Part shown: positions 10,261 through 23,071 of the stretch, piece by piece
How the letters are laid out: each line of letters opens with the position of its first letter
Position numbering within the stretch: the first letter of the stretch is position 1
NCBI GenBank assembly: GCA_016748015.1
Contig: JAAOMT010000502.1
Coordinates: forward strand, 376,519-440,518
Direction of reading: 5' to 3'
Length of the DNA stretch: 64,000 bases
Source of the DNA: Geosiphon pyriformis
Lineage: Eukaryota > Glomeromycota > Glomeromycetes > Archaeosporales > Geosiphonaceae
Program-made: the position numbers and the translations under genes
The notes under the pieces: generated by a model
Told to the model about the DNA's origin: nothing
Databases searched by the model: none
Seen by the model: only the letters and a program-made list of their open reading frames with translations

Positions 10261-11926
10261 TCATAACGTCAAGATTGAAGCCAAAGGGTTTAGTGAATAT
10301 GGAAACTAAAAGAAAGTGATGGCTAAATCACTTCATTTAAATGTCGAAACTTTCTTTTTAATTGAAATTTTTGAGCTCGAATCTTTTTAAAAAAAGTTCT
10401 TGGTTTGCACACCTTAAATTTCAGTTTTTTGAATTTGAATTTAAAGATTTTTGAAATTTGTAAACATTAGTGATTAAAAACCTCGGGAAATTTGTCCTTT
10501 AGAATGGCTGACTTCCTTTTTACCCAAAATAAATTTCCAAATAGCAAGGATATCATTCAACTATTTTTTAATCAATATATATACAGGGGTTCTAAAAATA
10601 TTTCTCACTTTTTCTAAGGCAATTATTTCAAGACCTGGCTTATTATAACCCACCTCTGGTCACCGCCTGAAAAGTTCGGTTGGAATAACCAAGTTTCTTG
10701 GCATATTTTATGCCTCTATATTAAGTGTCGATTGATATAAAAAATTTGGTATAAAAGCCAGGTAAAAGCTGTGTAAATATGGAAGATTAAAGAAAATAAA
10801 ACTTTGCACGTAAAAAACTTTTCAATGTTGTTTTCATTGCTAAACTCTATTTATTGAAACTGTTGGTGAGGCATTTACAAATCTTGTAATAGGAATGTTT
10901 CAAGAACAAGCCTCCTCTTTTCCATTCTTATAAATGACAAAATTTTGAACTCTCGACAAAATAGGACCTTGGAACAAAAAACTGTATGATTTCAAATATA
11001 TCGATTAAAATTACGCTTTTCATTTGAGAATTAATAAAATTTAAATATATTTAATATAAAAAAATGAAGGGACTCTTGAAAATGAAGGTTTTAAATCTTT
11101 TGAAACAATCGCTTTTTATAAAATCTAATTAACTATTAAGGTAAATTATTTGCAAAGACTTACTAAAACCAGGAAAAAACTATACTTAATGATTTATATA
11201 TTTTCAAAGTCTTGGACATTGAAAAAATATTACTTAGAATACATTTAGTTATATATCGAATAAAAAAAATGAATAAAAGAAAATTTTTTAAATTTTTCAA
11301 ATTCTTTGAAAGAAATATAAAATATTTCCTTAAAAATAATGGAATAGCAAAATAATGAGCTTTAAAAAAATAAATGTTTTTGATAACTCAATCATTTTAT
11401 TAAATATTTATTGCATATAACTATTACACTAAAAATGCTGCACTATTTTCATTTGTGTGTTTTATTGTTTGTTTTCTTGAAATTTTCCAAGTCGCGACAT
11501 ATTGTGAAAAGAATAAAAATTGGTTGTGTATAAAGCTTTTTAGAATTACATACATTCTTGTATAACAAAACTTGATATTCGTTTTTTTTGCTTGGAGATT
11601 AACAAATCTTGAAGGTTTAGTTACTATTCTTGTGTTCATTTTTTGTATTACATCATAGATTAATAATTTAATGTTTATAAGTTTAAAATATTTATTTTAT
11701 AGAGATTATAACTTTGGCTAAAATTATTAAATGTTTTTATTAGTTATAATTTTTTATATTATTAATGAACAATTTAAGTTATTTCTAAAATGTATAAATT
11801 AAAAATAATATTTAATAGTATTATAATTAAATTTTGTAAATATTATGAATTGGGGGTTTTCAATTTCTGATTAATGAAATTAATTTTTATATTTTAAAAA
11901 ATACAAGTTATTATATGTCAATCACA
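10261..11926. other. Intergenic
   Basis: No gene supported. A weak inverted repeat, ACCTGGCTTATTATAACC at 10633 against the reverse complement of GGTATAAAAGCCAGGT ending 10763, could be the ends of a MITE of about 130 bases, but no target duplication was found. The rest is AT-rich. Confidence 0.35.
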
Positions 11927-12010
11927 GCTGACGTGTCCGAGTGGTCTAAGGAGCCAGACTTAAGATCTGGTATGCGTAAGCATGCGTGGGTTCAAACCCC
12001 ACCGTCAGCA
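11927..12010 (+). tRNA. tRNA-Leu (anticodon UAA)
   Basis: An 84-base cloverleaf. The acceptor stem GCTGACG pairs with CGTCAGC (12003-12009) and is followed by discriminator A. The anticodon stem CCAGA (11954-11958) pairs with TCTGG (11966-11970) around loop CTTAAGA, giving TAA at 11961-11963. A long variable arm (TGCG...CGCA type, around 11972-11986) marks a class II tRNA such as Leu. The T arm is GTGGG-TTCAAAC-CCCAC. The discriminator A also fits leucine. No intron in the anticodon loop and no CCA encoded, as normal for nuclear tRNA genes. The B box (GGTTCAAACCC) is intact. It decodes UUA, a codon expected to be frequent in this AT-rich genome. Confidence 0.97.
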
Positions 12011-12769
12011 ATTTCATTTCGTAAGTATATTTCTTAAATGGGAACCTATATCATTTTTTGATTTGTAAAATGCCTAATATAGTCATATCTCTATATATTA
12101 GAACACGGTATCCAAGAACATTAGCTTTAAACTTATGCTTATTAGAAATGTCAGAACCAACGATTATAAATATCCCTCTATATGAGAACATTGCACATGA
12201 TTTAATCACTTGAAAAAGTATTGACCAATACCCATTTTTTGCAGCATATAAATCCGTGACGAGTTTTTAACAAATTTCCAGTTGACTGTAACGAATTTCG
12301 GACTTTCTGAATCGTTGTGATATACGAAGCTACAAAAATGTACCTAAATTAGACAAATCCACAATGTCAAAATTTTGCATGGAAACGGGATATGGAGAAA
12401 AAAGAGGACATCAGCATGTAGCATGTTCAAATTGGTAAGTCCTGATTGACTTTTCGTTATGTGCCGATATCGAATATATACATATAAATATAGGTTTTTT
12501 CTTTGTAGATATTCTGTATTGTATCAAAATTTCAGAATTATAATCACATTATATTGTTTGAATCCAGACGATAGCATATCAAGTGTTGCCTTACATAATT
12601 AATACTGATCAGGCTAGACATTTAATGGCCTGTTGGGAAGCAGTTTTCGTTTGACCAATTTCCTTTACAAAACAAAGTACCCCGCTATAAATGATACGCT
12701 GTGTAAAGGAAATATATATGCACTCAAAAAATGTGATATCTTTCAACAAGGATATGCACATTTTTTAAT
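12011..12769. other. Unassigned region after tRNA
   Basis: No complete gene. A short open stretch from the ATG at about 12364 reads GYGEKRGHQHVACSNW and then meets a stop. It may be the decayed N-terminus of the transposase remnant that follows, but I could not join them. Confidence 0.3.
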
Positions 12770-13320
12770 ACAAAATACCGCGACTTAGTATCGACCATTC
12801 AACAATATCAAGAAAAAGATGGTTGGCTTAAAATATCTCCGAATGATGTGGCAAATGGAGCTATTCTTAAAGAAAAAGGTAAACGGTTTGCAAATCTTTT
12901 TGGATTGCCTGAAAAGAGTTAAAGTCTAGCAATAGTCGGGTTGTTAAATTTAAAGCTCGAAATGAAATTTGTTTAAACAAACTACACGGAGGCCGCTAGT
13001 GCACCAATCAAAAACTAAGATGAAATTTGCAAGGTGTTTTGTCATGCTATGTTAAAGAAGATATCTTCAATGCTGAATAGTTTCCAACCAAAACATTGGC
13101 TAAAAAAAGTTGTGGCATGTTGTTTTGCCTGGATTGCTATTTTATTTTATTTTTAATATATTTTTTAGATTAGGACAAGTTTTGTCTTGCTGTCCTTTAG
13201 CAAATGTTAATTGTAAAGAACAACCAAAACCACTTGTAATTGGACACGCAAAAACCTCTTGTTGCTTCAAAGGCATAAATATCAGTTTATTTACAAATGG
13301 AATTTGAAAACTTGGATATG
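12770..13320 (+). pseudogene. CENP-B/pogo-like transposase remnant
   Basis: Three out-of-phase pieces match successive parts of a Tc5/pogo-type (CENP-B HTH plus DDE_1) transposase. First, GAILKEKGKRFANLFGLPEK (about 12850-12920) resembles the CENP-B HTH that ends in a K-x-F-x-N-G-W motif. Second, SNSRVVKFKARNEI (about 12930-12975) matches that end. Third, FFRLGQVLSCCP followed by KPLVIGHAKTSCCFKGINIS (13140-13290) matches the DDE_1 core just after the first catalytic Asp. Stops and frameshifts separate the pieces, and the catalytic core is incomplete. No terminal repeats were identified, so element limits are unknown. Confidence 0.75.
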
Positions 13321-15322
13321 AAGAAATATTTGAGAATCTTTGGTTTGAAATATCTTAATGAGGGTTTTGCATTCAACAATTTTATATTTTATTTTTAGTT
13401 GACGATTGTCTTCTCCATACTTAATTATTAATACTTTGTCTAATAATACTTCTGAAGAAAAAGTTATTGAAATTGAATTAACAAGTCCAATAAAAGATCT
13501 TCAACATAAAAAAAATTATACAAAACAAAAATCATTTTTATTGACCTATATCATAATTCATTTTCTTTTACTAATTATAATTAGCTATGTAATATATGAA
13601 TGTTGAAATCATTAAAAATTTGAATCAATATTATTATTGTTATTTATTAAATTAATTCTACAATAAATTATACAAACTACTGTTAAAAATTACTAAAAAA
13701 AATTTTCAATATTGATGCAAAAATTTCATTTATTTAAATTGAAACTAATAAAATAAAAGTTATAAATTTGAAAAACCAAATTAATACAACAAAAATACAA
13801 CAAAGTTTTTTAAATAAATTGAAACTCATATTAAAACAATTAATAATTTAATTTTTATTAAAATATATTAAATGATAAAAAATTATTATTGTATAATTAA
13901 AACTAATAATAAGCTTAAATTTTAAAAAAAATTCAAATTCTGAAGAAAATAAAAAGCTTTTAAAAAAACAATTTCAAATATGACAAATAAGTATTACATA
14001 AATTATAATTAATCGTATTTAAAAAGTGCATTTCAATAGATTGTAACTAATATAAATTGTTACATACTTGTAAATTCAAATTATATAATTACCACATAAT
14101 TATAACTTTAAATTATATAATATTAATTTCTTATATTTATATTAATTTACTAAAATAATTTTTTTATCTTTATTTTTATTATTATATTTGCAAATGGTTT
14201 AAATTTAATTTAGTGGTTTTATATATTGTGTTTTGAAAACGTTATTTATAAATTAATATATTTTATATTAAAGTAAAATAATTTTTTTTTTAAAATTATA
14301 AATTGTTATTGTTTAAAGTTTTTTTATATTTATAGTATAATTAAAAATTAAAAATTAAAAACAATAATACAAATAATTTTACAATAGTATATTTATAAAT
14401 TTTTAATAATACTTTTTAATTTTGAAAAAGTAAAAAATGTTCATTTTTATTTTTTATATTCAAATCATTTTTTGTCTTTTTACGAAATCAACCATTTTAT
14501 TAGATATAAAGTAAAAATTTTAACTGTTTGCATTTCTTCCAAATAAATAAATAAAACTAAACAATTAAATATATTCTTTTTGAGATTACTATCTTAAAAA
14601 AGCTATATATCAGTTTTATATTTTGCAAATATTAATATAAAAAGAATTTAACATAATTTTAATTTGAGTTCAGAATTATTGTTCATTATGTTTTATTTAA
14701 ATTATAAAAATATTGAAGCTAAATTAGTCAATGATTACTTATTATTAATTTTTTACCTTAAAACTCTTTATATGTCAACTAAAAATTCATTTTTTATAAA
14801 TATAAGAAACTCCAAATTTATTTATTTTTTTTGGATAAATGTTTTCAATTTTATAGCTCATTATTGCAATTTAGAAAGCTGAACAAAACATATAAAAGTT
14901 TTTCAGTGAAATTATATAATTTAATAATTATGTTTTGCAAAAAATATGTAGTGAATTAAATAATTAATTGGACGCATTTAATCGAGAAATATTCTAAAAT
15001 AATTTATTTAAATCAAACAACTTTCCATGTTTATTCCTCAAAAGTCATAAATCTCAAGTGGATTTATAATGATTAAAGTAATAACAACAAAACTTTTTTC
15101 AATACCAATTTTAACAACATAACTTTAAACTCATGCCAATTTATTCATCAAAGAACAATTCAAAATTTTTAAAATATGATGGATAAACATATCCTTCTTT
15201 TACAAGTTCAACTTCTTTTAGTTTTTTAGAGACTTTTCAAGATTTTTTACCGTTTTCAAAAAACAAGAAATTTAAAAGCTTGAGCTCAAAATTTTTTAAT
15301 AATGATGGCTTGAGCTCTTTGT
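13321..15322. other. AT-rich intergenic
   Basis: Mostly A/T homopolymer-rich DNA with no supported gene. Around 13406-13606 a 66-codon open stretch lacks an ATG start and ends in a hydrophobic segment (SFLLTYIIIHFLLLIIISYV). It is protein-like enough to mention but too short to call. Confidence 0.4.
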
Positions 15323-16081
15323 TTACAAGTGATCAGTAACAATTTTTGTTCTTACAAAACCTTCTTTTGTTAATTCTTCTCCAACTCTAAACCTTTCCAA
15401 CACACCACAGGCAACTTGTAGATTTTCATATAAGATCACAAACAAATTCCCAACGTCCAACTTATGTTCCCAATTTCGCTCTATCTTACGATTCTTCGTT
15501 CTCACTACATTAATCCCATATTGTGAATTATCTCCCGCCATGAATATCATATCGTTCGTTAGATCAACTACTATTTCACTCCAATGATCGCAACTATTCT
15601 TTCGACTCCTTACTAACAAGTATTTATGTCTATCATTAGGGGCTAATCGAAGTCTTTTTAAGTGTCCCATGATAAATATATGGTCTTCGACTGAATCAAC
15701 TTGAGTCTGTGTTTGCAAAAGATTTGAACCTTTAATATTGGCTTTAGTTTGTGGCTTTAATATGTTATGATATAAACGAATCGACCCGGTAACTGAATAG
15801 GAAGTTGAAAAATTTACATTCGCCAAGTGAGTATAGGTCAATTTCTGATTTGTTTCTGAATCTGAAGTTTCCGATGAATTGATGATTTGACTTGATGATA
15901 TATCCAATGAATTACCGATTATATATAGAATGGTGGTGAAACTCAAGATTATTGTAAATATAAATGGGAGAAGTTTGTGACTTAAAGAGGTTTTTAAAAA
16001 TTTATCAACTTCACCATTTAAGTGAATGTTAATTTTGAGGTTACTTTGATGACGACTTTTTGACCTTATCGCGGATTTCAT
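15323..16081 (-). CDS. Type II single-pass membrane protein, orphan
   Basis: Intronless gene of 252 residues with ATG at 16081 and stop at 15323. The N-terminus is basic (MKSAIRSKSRHQSNLK), followed by one strong transmembrane segment at about residues 38-58 (LLPFIFTIILSFTTILYIIG), then a Ser/Thr-rich stalk and a folded-looking C-terminal region (about 85-252) with NWEHKLDVGNLFVILYENLQ and VACGVLERFRVGEELTKEGF. The positive-inside rule suggests an N-in, C-out topology. I do not recognise the family. Clean codon structure over 252 codons in a very AT-rich region argues that it is real. Both neighbours are non-coding. Confidence 0.75.
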   Translation of the reverse strand: MKSAIRSKSRHQSNLKINIHLNGEVDKFLKTSLSHKLLPFIFTIILSFTTILYIIGNSLDISSSQIINSSETSDSETNQKLTYTHLANVNFSTSYSVTGSIRLYHNILKPQTKANIKGSNLLQTQTQVDSVEDHIFIMGHLKRLRLAPNDRHKYLLVRSRKNSCDHWSEIVVDLTNDMIFMAGDNSQYGINVVRTKNRKIERNWEHKLDVGNLFVILYENLQVACGVLERFRVGEELTKEGFVRTKIVTDHL

Positions 16082-18119
16082 GATTTTTTGTAAAAAAAGT
16101 GCCCTTTATTCTGAGAAAAAGTTCTAGATAATTTGAAATTGAATTTTTTTAAGTGGATTTGCTGGGAATAAACAAATACGAAAGTATGACATTTTTATAG
16201 ATTCCGGTTTAGATACTCGGTCAAAACATAAAAACATATTCTCACCAATTGTTTTTGCAGAATCTGGCTATACCAATACTTATAAAAGAGAATAAATGAA
16301 AGGATAAATTTTTATCCTTTTGCGATTAACGACGACTATGGATATTCAACGAAATAATTCTCTATGAACAACCTGTTTTGGAGTAGTACAGCAAATACAA
16401 AATAGAGATCTTGTATAATGTCCATTTTAATTCTCGTTAAACTGGAGATACGTAATTGACAAAATTCTTATTAACTTGTAATAAAATATTTGTCTCAGAT
16501 ATTGTTTCTTAGAAAGTCTTTGAAACAGTAAAAAAAGAGAAACTTGCAAATTTCCTTAATCGAGAAAGATCATTTTAAAGCTGTACTTTCTTGCTGACTT
16601 GGAATCCATTGTAAATAGGAGTCAATGAGCCTATAAAATTTCAGGTGCATGAAGAAATGCCAAGAAAAAAATACAAAATACAAATATTTATAAACCGAAC
16701 AAATTTCCGACCTAATCCTGAATCTTGAAATCCCAATCTTATTTATGATTTATTTTTGTAAAGAAATAGGTTGTACACAATTCATGATCATTAAAAATAA
16801 TGAAAAAAGTTTTATGATAATTGTTAAATATATTTATAAATATGATTTTGGAATTTAATGATAATAAAATTTTAATAAAATGCACCTTTGAAAAACTTGA
16901 ACTGAAAAACCTTGATTTATTTTATATTGTAAAAATGGCTATAAACTAAATTACCGTTAATGTTTGAAATAAAAGCTCTCTTGAAAATGCTTACATTGAG
17001 AAATTATATATTGTAAAAACTTGATTTTTTAATAATCTCATGCTTTTGACAATTTTAAATTTTGAAAAAATCAAGATTTTAAATATACATAAAATTTAAG
17101 TTTTCAAAAAATAAATCTACTCTTAATATTTCTATAAGTATTAGTTTTTAAAGTAATAAATAAATTATAATTATAAGCATAACAGATTTAATTTAGCACA
17201 ATATATATAATAAATATAATTTGAGTTAAATACTACTGAATTTTTTTCGTTGTTTTAAAAAGTGGAATTGAGCGAATAATATTTACAAAATAATTCTAAA
17301 TTAAATTTTTAAAAGTCGAAATTTTTAAAAAAAAATTGTTATACAATTGTAGCATTATTATCATCTTTAATTTAGGGTTGTGAATTTAACACAATCGATA
17401 AATATAAAATTGCCTATCCAATTAGTGGATTAATTTAATTATTTAAATTATCAAAAAAATTATCTATTTGGAATGCCACAAAGACAAGTAAGAAAAGTTC
17501 GTGCCACACGCACAAGAAATATAAAAGGGTTCTCCTGATACACGGATTGCACGCGACCAGACACTCTAGTCAATTCCGACAGCACAAGATCAACACACAA
17601 AAAACTTGCTCCTGTGGCACGTCATTATATGTACACGTACATTCTAAATGTAGAGAACGTGAGTTTAAAAATAAATAGAGTTTTTGGTTTATGCAAACCA
17701 AGTTCAAAATAAAAAGTAAACCAGTTGGGTTGGTGTTGGAAATAAACTATTTCTAATAACATTAATTAAATGAATTTTTGGGCTTAATGTATATTAACAA
17801 AACTTTTCAATTATATGATAAATAATCATAATTGTGGATTTTAATGCAAAATAGTTCCAAAATTTTTTTTCATTTCTTTGGTCTAATCCTAAAAACACAT
17901 TTATGCAATTTGAAACCTTATATTTTTACATTTATAAATTAAGCTTTAAAAAGCTAAAATAAATTAATTAGATAATATTATTTATAATAATTTTGTAGAT
18001 TATTCATTAATCTTAAACAAATAATTTCTTAAATTTATTTTTTACACATATTGAATATTTTATAATCATATTTTTAATATTTCAAAATTTATAAAATTAA
18101 TTTGTTCTTATTTTTGTGA
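16082..18119. other. Intergenic with a small GC-richer island
   Basis: No supported gene. At 17475-17700 composition rises and an ATG-started reading MPQRQVRKVRATRTRNIKG meets a TGA, then continues in frame for about 55 codons (KKLAPVARHYMYTYILNVEN). The +1 frame over the same stretch reads CSCGTSLYVHVHSKCREREF, a Cys/His-spaced string. This could be a decayed exon or a fragment of a mobile element; I cannot decide. Confidence 0.35.
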
Positions 18120-18745
18120 ATTGATTATTATCTAGAACCGCTTCTTTGAGTATTAATGATGTGCCTATTTCTGCTGCGAAGCCTGAAGAGTTACATTATT
18201 ATTTTGGTATATTTTTGTCTATGGAAGACTTATCTAATTCCTGTTTGACAAAGGCATATTTTGATATCATGTTTTTTACGAATTTAGTTTTGAGAAAGGC
18301 AGTCTCTAATAAACAATTTCTTTATTTGGTTTCAGCTGTTTTACAATCTATTGTTAATTATAAGACCCAGCTTATTTTTATTTCTAAAAATGTTTGTAAT
18401 AAGTGAATTTTACTAGTGAGAAAAAGTTTGAAAGTTAAGAATAATTTATTTAGAGATTTTCTTAGTAATTCTTTGTATTATCTTTTGTTGTACAGTCTGA
18501 AGCCTTTTAAGCAGGTTTAAACCAAAAAAAATGGCTTTGGTGCTAATATTTTCAAATGCTAAAGGCATTCTTGACTGTTTGTTTGTTTACAGATTAATAA
18601 ATTTGCAGATCTCTATTGCCATTTCCTATAAAATTAAAAGTTAATTCTGTTAATAATTTTTTGGGTAATATAATAATTTTTTTGAAATACAATATTTCTC
18701 TTAACTATAATTTGTTTACTGCTTTTTATTTTAAGAATAAGATTT
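18120..18745 (+). mobile_element. LINE remnant (3' part of reverse-transcriptase ORF)
   Basis: Plus-strand fragment of the same LINE family as the element at 41150-47930. It reads FGIFLSMEDLSNSCLTKAYF, then NLVLRKAVSNKQFLYLVSAV, SKNVCNK, a TGA, VRKSLKVKNNLFRDFL, and after a short break FPIKLKVNSVNNFLGNI. These align with the segment of the long LINE at 43480-42900 on the other strand (HRYLDIFLLTDGLSKPSLAK, FVYLVFSVLQ, SKNVCLK, VNPSNNFLAG). The TGA falls at the same place where the long copy has TAG, a site that in relatives is probably Trp. No ends or tail visible; old and inactive. Confidence 0.85.
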
Positions 18746-21700
18746 TGGTATTTTATAATAATTAAATTACTTAAAAATTTGAAATTGTGTTTATTAACCA
18801 AATATTAAATAGTTATAAAGTCTGTTTTAATTGAAATAAACTTATCATTAAAAAAAATTGAATCTTAAAAATTTTGTTTCTTATTAAACATAATTTAATT
18901 ATATTATTTTTGTTGTTATATTTGAGTATTTATGATATTAATATTTTATTGTAATTAAAACTAGTTTAAAAAAAACTGGTCTTAAAAAATATTTGGTATT
19001 TTCAAATAATTTTATTAAGTAGTTAACTTTTTTTAATATAATTAATAAAGATTATAATATATTTTTTAGATATAAATTTGAATATAAAAGTTAGAATACA
19101 TAATTTTTTATTCTTAATATTGGCTGAATTATAAACAATAATATTAATACTTAAATATATTTTAACTTTAAGTAATATAATTATTTGCAAGCATTCTTAA
19201 ATGTTTGTGTATTTGAAATTCAATTACTTTTTTCTAATTTTTACAATTATTATTAAATTTAAAAATAATATATTAATATTAAGAAAATATTTTTTATAAT
19301 AAGCAGTAAAATAATTTTTAGTAATGCTTAATATTTTATTAAAAAAGCTGTTTAAAATTTATTAAATTTTCTGATTAAAAAACCAATTACATATTAATAT
19401 ATCTTTAATAAAAAATATTAATTGGCTTAAATTAGTTTTAATTTAGTATTTTAATAATTATTTTAAGACCAAATTCTTAAATCATAAAATAACTGGTTTT
19501 TAAACTTATTTTATGAAAATATTACATAGAAAATTGTTTGTTATTTTGTAAAAAAAATTGTATAATTTAAAGTATTTTGTAATAAATATAATATAAAAAA
19601 GTTTTTAATTATGTATTTTTGTGTATTTTAAAATATATTAACAAATAAAAAGCTTAAATTAATGTTGTTTTTGTAAATTACTCATTTTTTAAATCTTATA
19701 TAATACTTTAAATACTAGTTTTTTTATATAATTATGATTAAAAGTTTTGTTTTTAAGAAATAGTATAAGAAGTTTTGTAATATTTGAAAATTTTAATAAA
19801 ACTAGTTTGGCTATTGTTAATTTTGTATATAATTTAACAATATATTATAAAAAGAATATTTGGTTATTTAATTCTAAATTAAGAGTAAAATATAAGAAAA
19901 AAAATTTAAAAATAATAATATGTTTATTGTATTAGATATTTATAATTGTGTTATTTTGTTTTAAAAATTTAATTTGTAAAAAAAAATTATATATAATTTG
20001 CTTGTTAACTTTAGTTTTATAATTAGTTTTAGACGTTTTTTTTTAAAATATATAATATTGTTATAAATTTAAGTATCAAATAAATAGATAACAAGTAAAA
20101 AAACCATTAAAAATAACAAAAATATTCAAAAAAAAATTTAATTAAAAGGACAAATTGAATTTTTAAAAATTTAATATAAATAATTAGTCTTAAAATTATA
20201 GTTATTTAATTTTTTTTGAAAAATTTGAAAATAGAAAAATAGTTTATAATTGTTAATAAGATAATATTATTGTTATAATTTTATGTCTTATTTAGTAATT
20301 TTTAGAATTAATAACAGATATTATTGTACTGTTCAATTATTTTTTATTTAATAAATAATAAAAGCAAACAAATAATTTCTTAAACTAATTTCAATAATAT
20401 AATTCAAGAAAAAAAAAATAAGATGTATAAATGTTAATAAGTAATCTTTTATTCACAAATGTTTAAATATTTAAAGATAAGAAATATAAAAAAAGAATAA
20501 ATAATATAAAAAAAAGTATTGAATATGTGTTTATTGTATTTAATACTTAGATCTTATGTTTTTTTACAGCTAGAAAATTTATTGCTTATTTAATTACATT
20601 AAATAAATCAATAGTCAGATTAATAACCAAATTATTCATTAGATCAATAATCACTATCTAAAAATAGGGTGGCTAATTATATGACATTAAGTAGCTAATA
20701 CATGTAATATTAATAAAAACTATGGTTTTCAAACATAATAATATGTTAGTATGTGACTGGTCACGTGTAAAAAAGACTTGAGTCATACTTATTTTGGAGC
20801 TTTTCCAGACTGTATTGTGATTGTGCTGCATTCGTTAATAAATTTTCATTGTAATTATTTTTTAGAAGATAAGCATAAAAATCAAAAAAAATCAATTTTT
20901 CGGTTTAATAAAACATAATTTAAATCAATTTTTTTAAAATATTTTTAATTTGTTAAATTAAAATTTTAAGGATCAAAGTATTAATTATTATGATGATTTT
21001 TAATTTACTAATAACTTAATTGAAATATTTATTTTAATTAAATTATTTTTTGGTTAGATAATTTCCATCTTAATTATTTTTATAAATGAATAATTATAAT
21101 AATTATTGCAATATTGCAAACAAAACTGTGTTCATTTTTTTATTACAGAGTTTTTAATTATACATATTTTAAATTAATATAATATATATTTTAGTATTTT
21201 TTTAATTGTGATTTTTTAATAAATTATAAATAATTAACCTTTTAAGTAAAAAGTTTCATTTAATGTGTTAATCATGATTTTTTCGTAAAAACGTTTAAAA
21301 TTTATATTTTAATTTATGCCAAGAATTTTATTTATTTTATTTCAATTTTCTAGCTAATTGAATTTCAACAACATTATTTTTCAAGTGTTATTAGCAAGTC
21401 ATTATTTAAAAATTCATATAAAAATTTATAAATACAAAAATGGTATATTTTGTATTATTGCTACAAAAGTTTATAAATTAGTTTAAAATTTTATTTTAAA
21501 AATATTGTAATTAATATTAATCACAATTTTCATTAATTTTTTAAATATTAAACTCATTTTATTTAAAAAATTTAAGAGTTAAAACTATTGAATAACTTTT
21601 TATTACATTTATCTTGTTTTAAGCGATTAATATTTTAACAATTTAAATTATTTGTTTTAAATTATTGTTTTATTATAATAAATAAAATTTTTCTATATTG

Positions 21701-23071
21701 TTCAAAATTAAATTTATAGTATTCTTACATAAACTAGTTCATTAATAATTATTATATAACAAAATAAATATTTTTTAATTATCATTCAAAAGTATAATTA
21801 TAAATATAAAAGTAAACATTAAATAAATTGTAATTAATTGTAATTATGTGGTAATTAGGCATTATTTTGGTGGCAACTTTTTTATAATTTTATTTTTAAT
21901 ATTTGTATAAAAATAATATTCGATAAATAAAATTATATAAAATTTTTAATTGTTATTAAACATAAGATTTTAATATGTTACAATCAATTTAATATTTAAT
22001 TTTTGCATAATTAAAATATTAAATAATTTGATATTTAATTTTGGCTGTAATTTTAAATTATATAAATATAATTAATCACAATTTATATAATATTTATTTG
22101 TTAAAATCTACAATTTTATTATTTATATTGTTAAAAATTTGGTTTATTGTCAATTTTTGAGTTCTAAAATTGTTTAAATAAAAATATAAAAGCAAAATAT
22201 TAACCAAAAGTGTTTTTATAGTAAAATTTTAATTTTCACGTTTTTTTAAAATTAAATTTTGTTTGTAATCAATAGTTAAATTAATAATTAAATTAACATT
22301 ATTTTTAAAATAATTTATTAGACTAACTCATGTGTTAAATTCACAAACTAAAAATTAATTATTAAATTTTCTTTTTTTGTTACAGAATGTTCAAAATAAA
22401 AAATTTCAGTCAAAAAGCCAATTTCAATAAATTGAAATATCTATAGCTTATTGTTGTTACTGCAACAATTGTGATATTTATAAAACATTTGAATTAAAAA
22501 TTGTTTATATGAAAATAGTATTAATTTACAGCATATTTAAATGTTGCTCAATCATGGATGTTGATATTCTCTCATCCATTCCTTTCGATCAAAATTATAT
22601 CCACTCAAAATTTATTTACACTGAACTGTGTTTATCCCGTGATGGTGATTATGGCAGCAACCTCGATAGAGTGAGGAAATTTCCGGTAAGTTGACCAAAG
22701 ATTGCGCAATCGTAAATAATAAATCGGTTGTTTGTTTGTATAAAAAGATAATCTAAATAGTATAAAATTGTCGTATATTAAATTAATCTAAACTTGCATA
22801 TTTTGTTTGATGTATCTATAGAAAATCTTTCACGCATAGGTTTTTTTGTCATTGATAATAGAAATGGACAAGCGTAATGCTGCATTGTTCGCAATAGAAA
22901 CGAAGTATATTTAATGCAATAAATTTTGATTTTTTAAAAAAAATAGTAAAAACTATTAGTCAGTAATGACCAAAATAATTTGTTTTTTTTAAAGAATAAG
23001 AATATACCTGATTTTAAAAGTTGAAAACTTTAGAAAAGATGTAATTAAAGTGAGGAATGAATGGACAAAAT
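18746..23071. other. Long AT-rich gene-poor block
   Basis: About 4.3 kb with extreme A+T content and no supported gene. A possible first exon with GTAAGT donor lies at 22509-22685, listed separately. A slightly less AT-rich stretch around 20740-20840 (GACTGGTCACGTG) has no identifiable function. Confidence 0.5.
22509..22685 (+). other. Possible isolated coding exon
   Basis: ATG-started reading of 59 codons, with a second ATG at 22554, ending at a good donor (CCG/GTAAGT). The part from the second ATG, MDVDILSSIPFDQNYIHSKF then CLSRDGDYGSNLDRVRKFP, has balanced composition against a very AT-rich background. I could not find a following exon on the plus strand before the F-box gene, so this may be a relic. 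Family not recognised. Confidence 0.3.

Noticed and set aside
10633-10763. Possible MITE from a weak inverted repeat
   Set aside because: The inverted repeat is imperfect, no target duplication is seen and there is no second copy in the window.
11424-11639. Minus-strand 71-codon open stretch
   Set aside because: Short, no domain, surrounded by A/T runs; equally likely by chance.
14664-14882. 72-codon open stretch
   Set aside because: Starts without ATG and is dominated by Asn/Lys/Ile/Phe/Leu, as random AT-rich DNA gives.
19747-19935. 62-codon open stretch in the AT-rich block
   Set aside because: No ATG start and low complexity; no splice partners.
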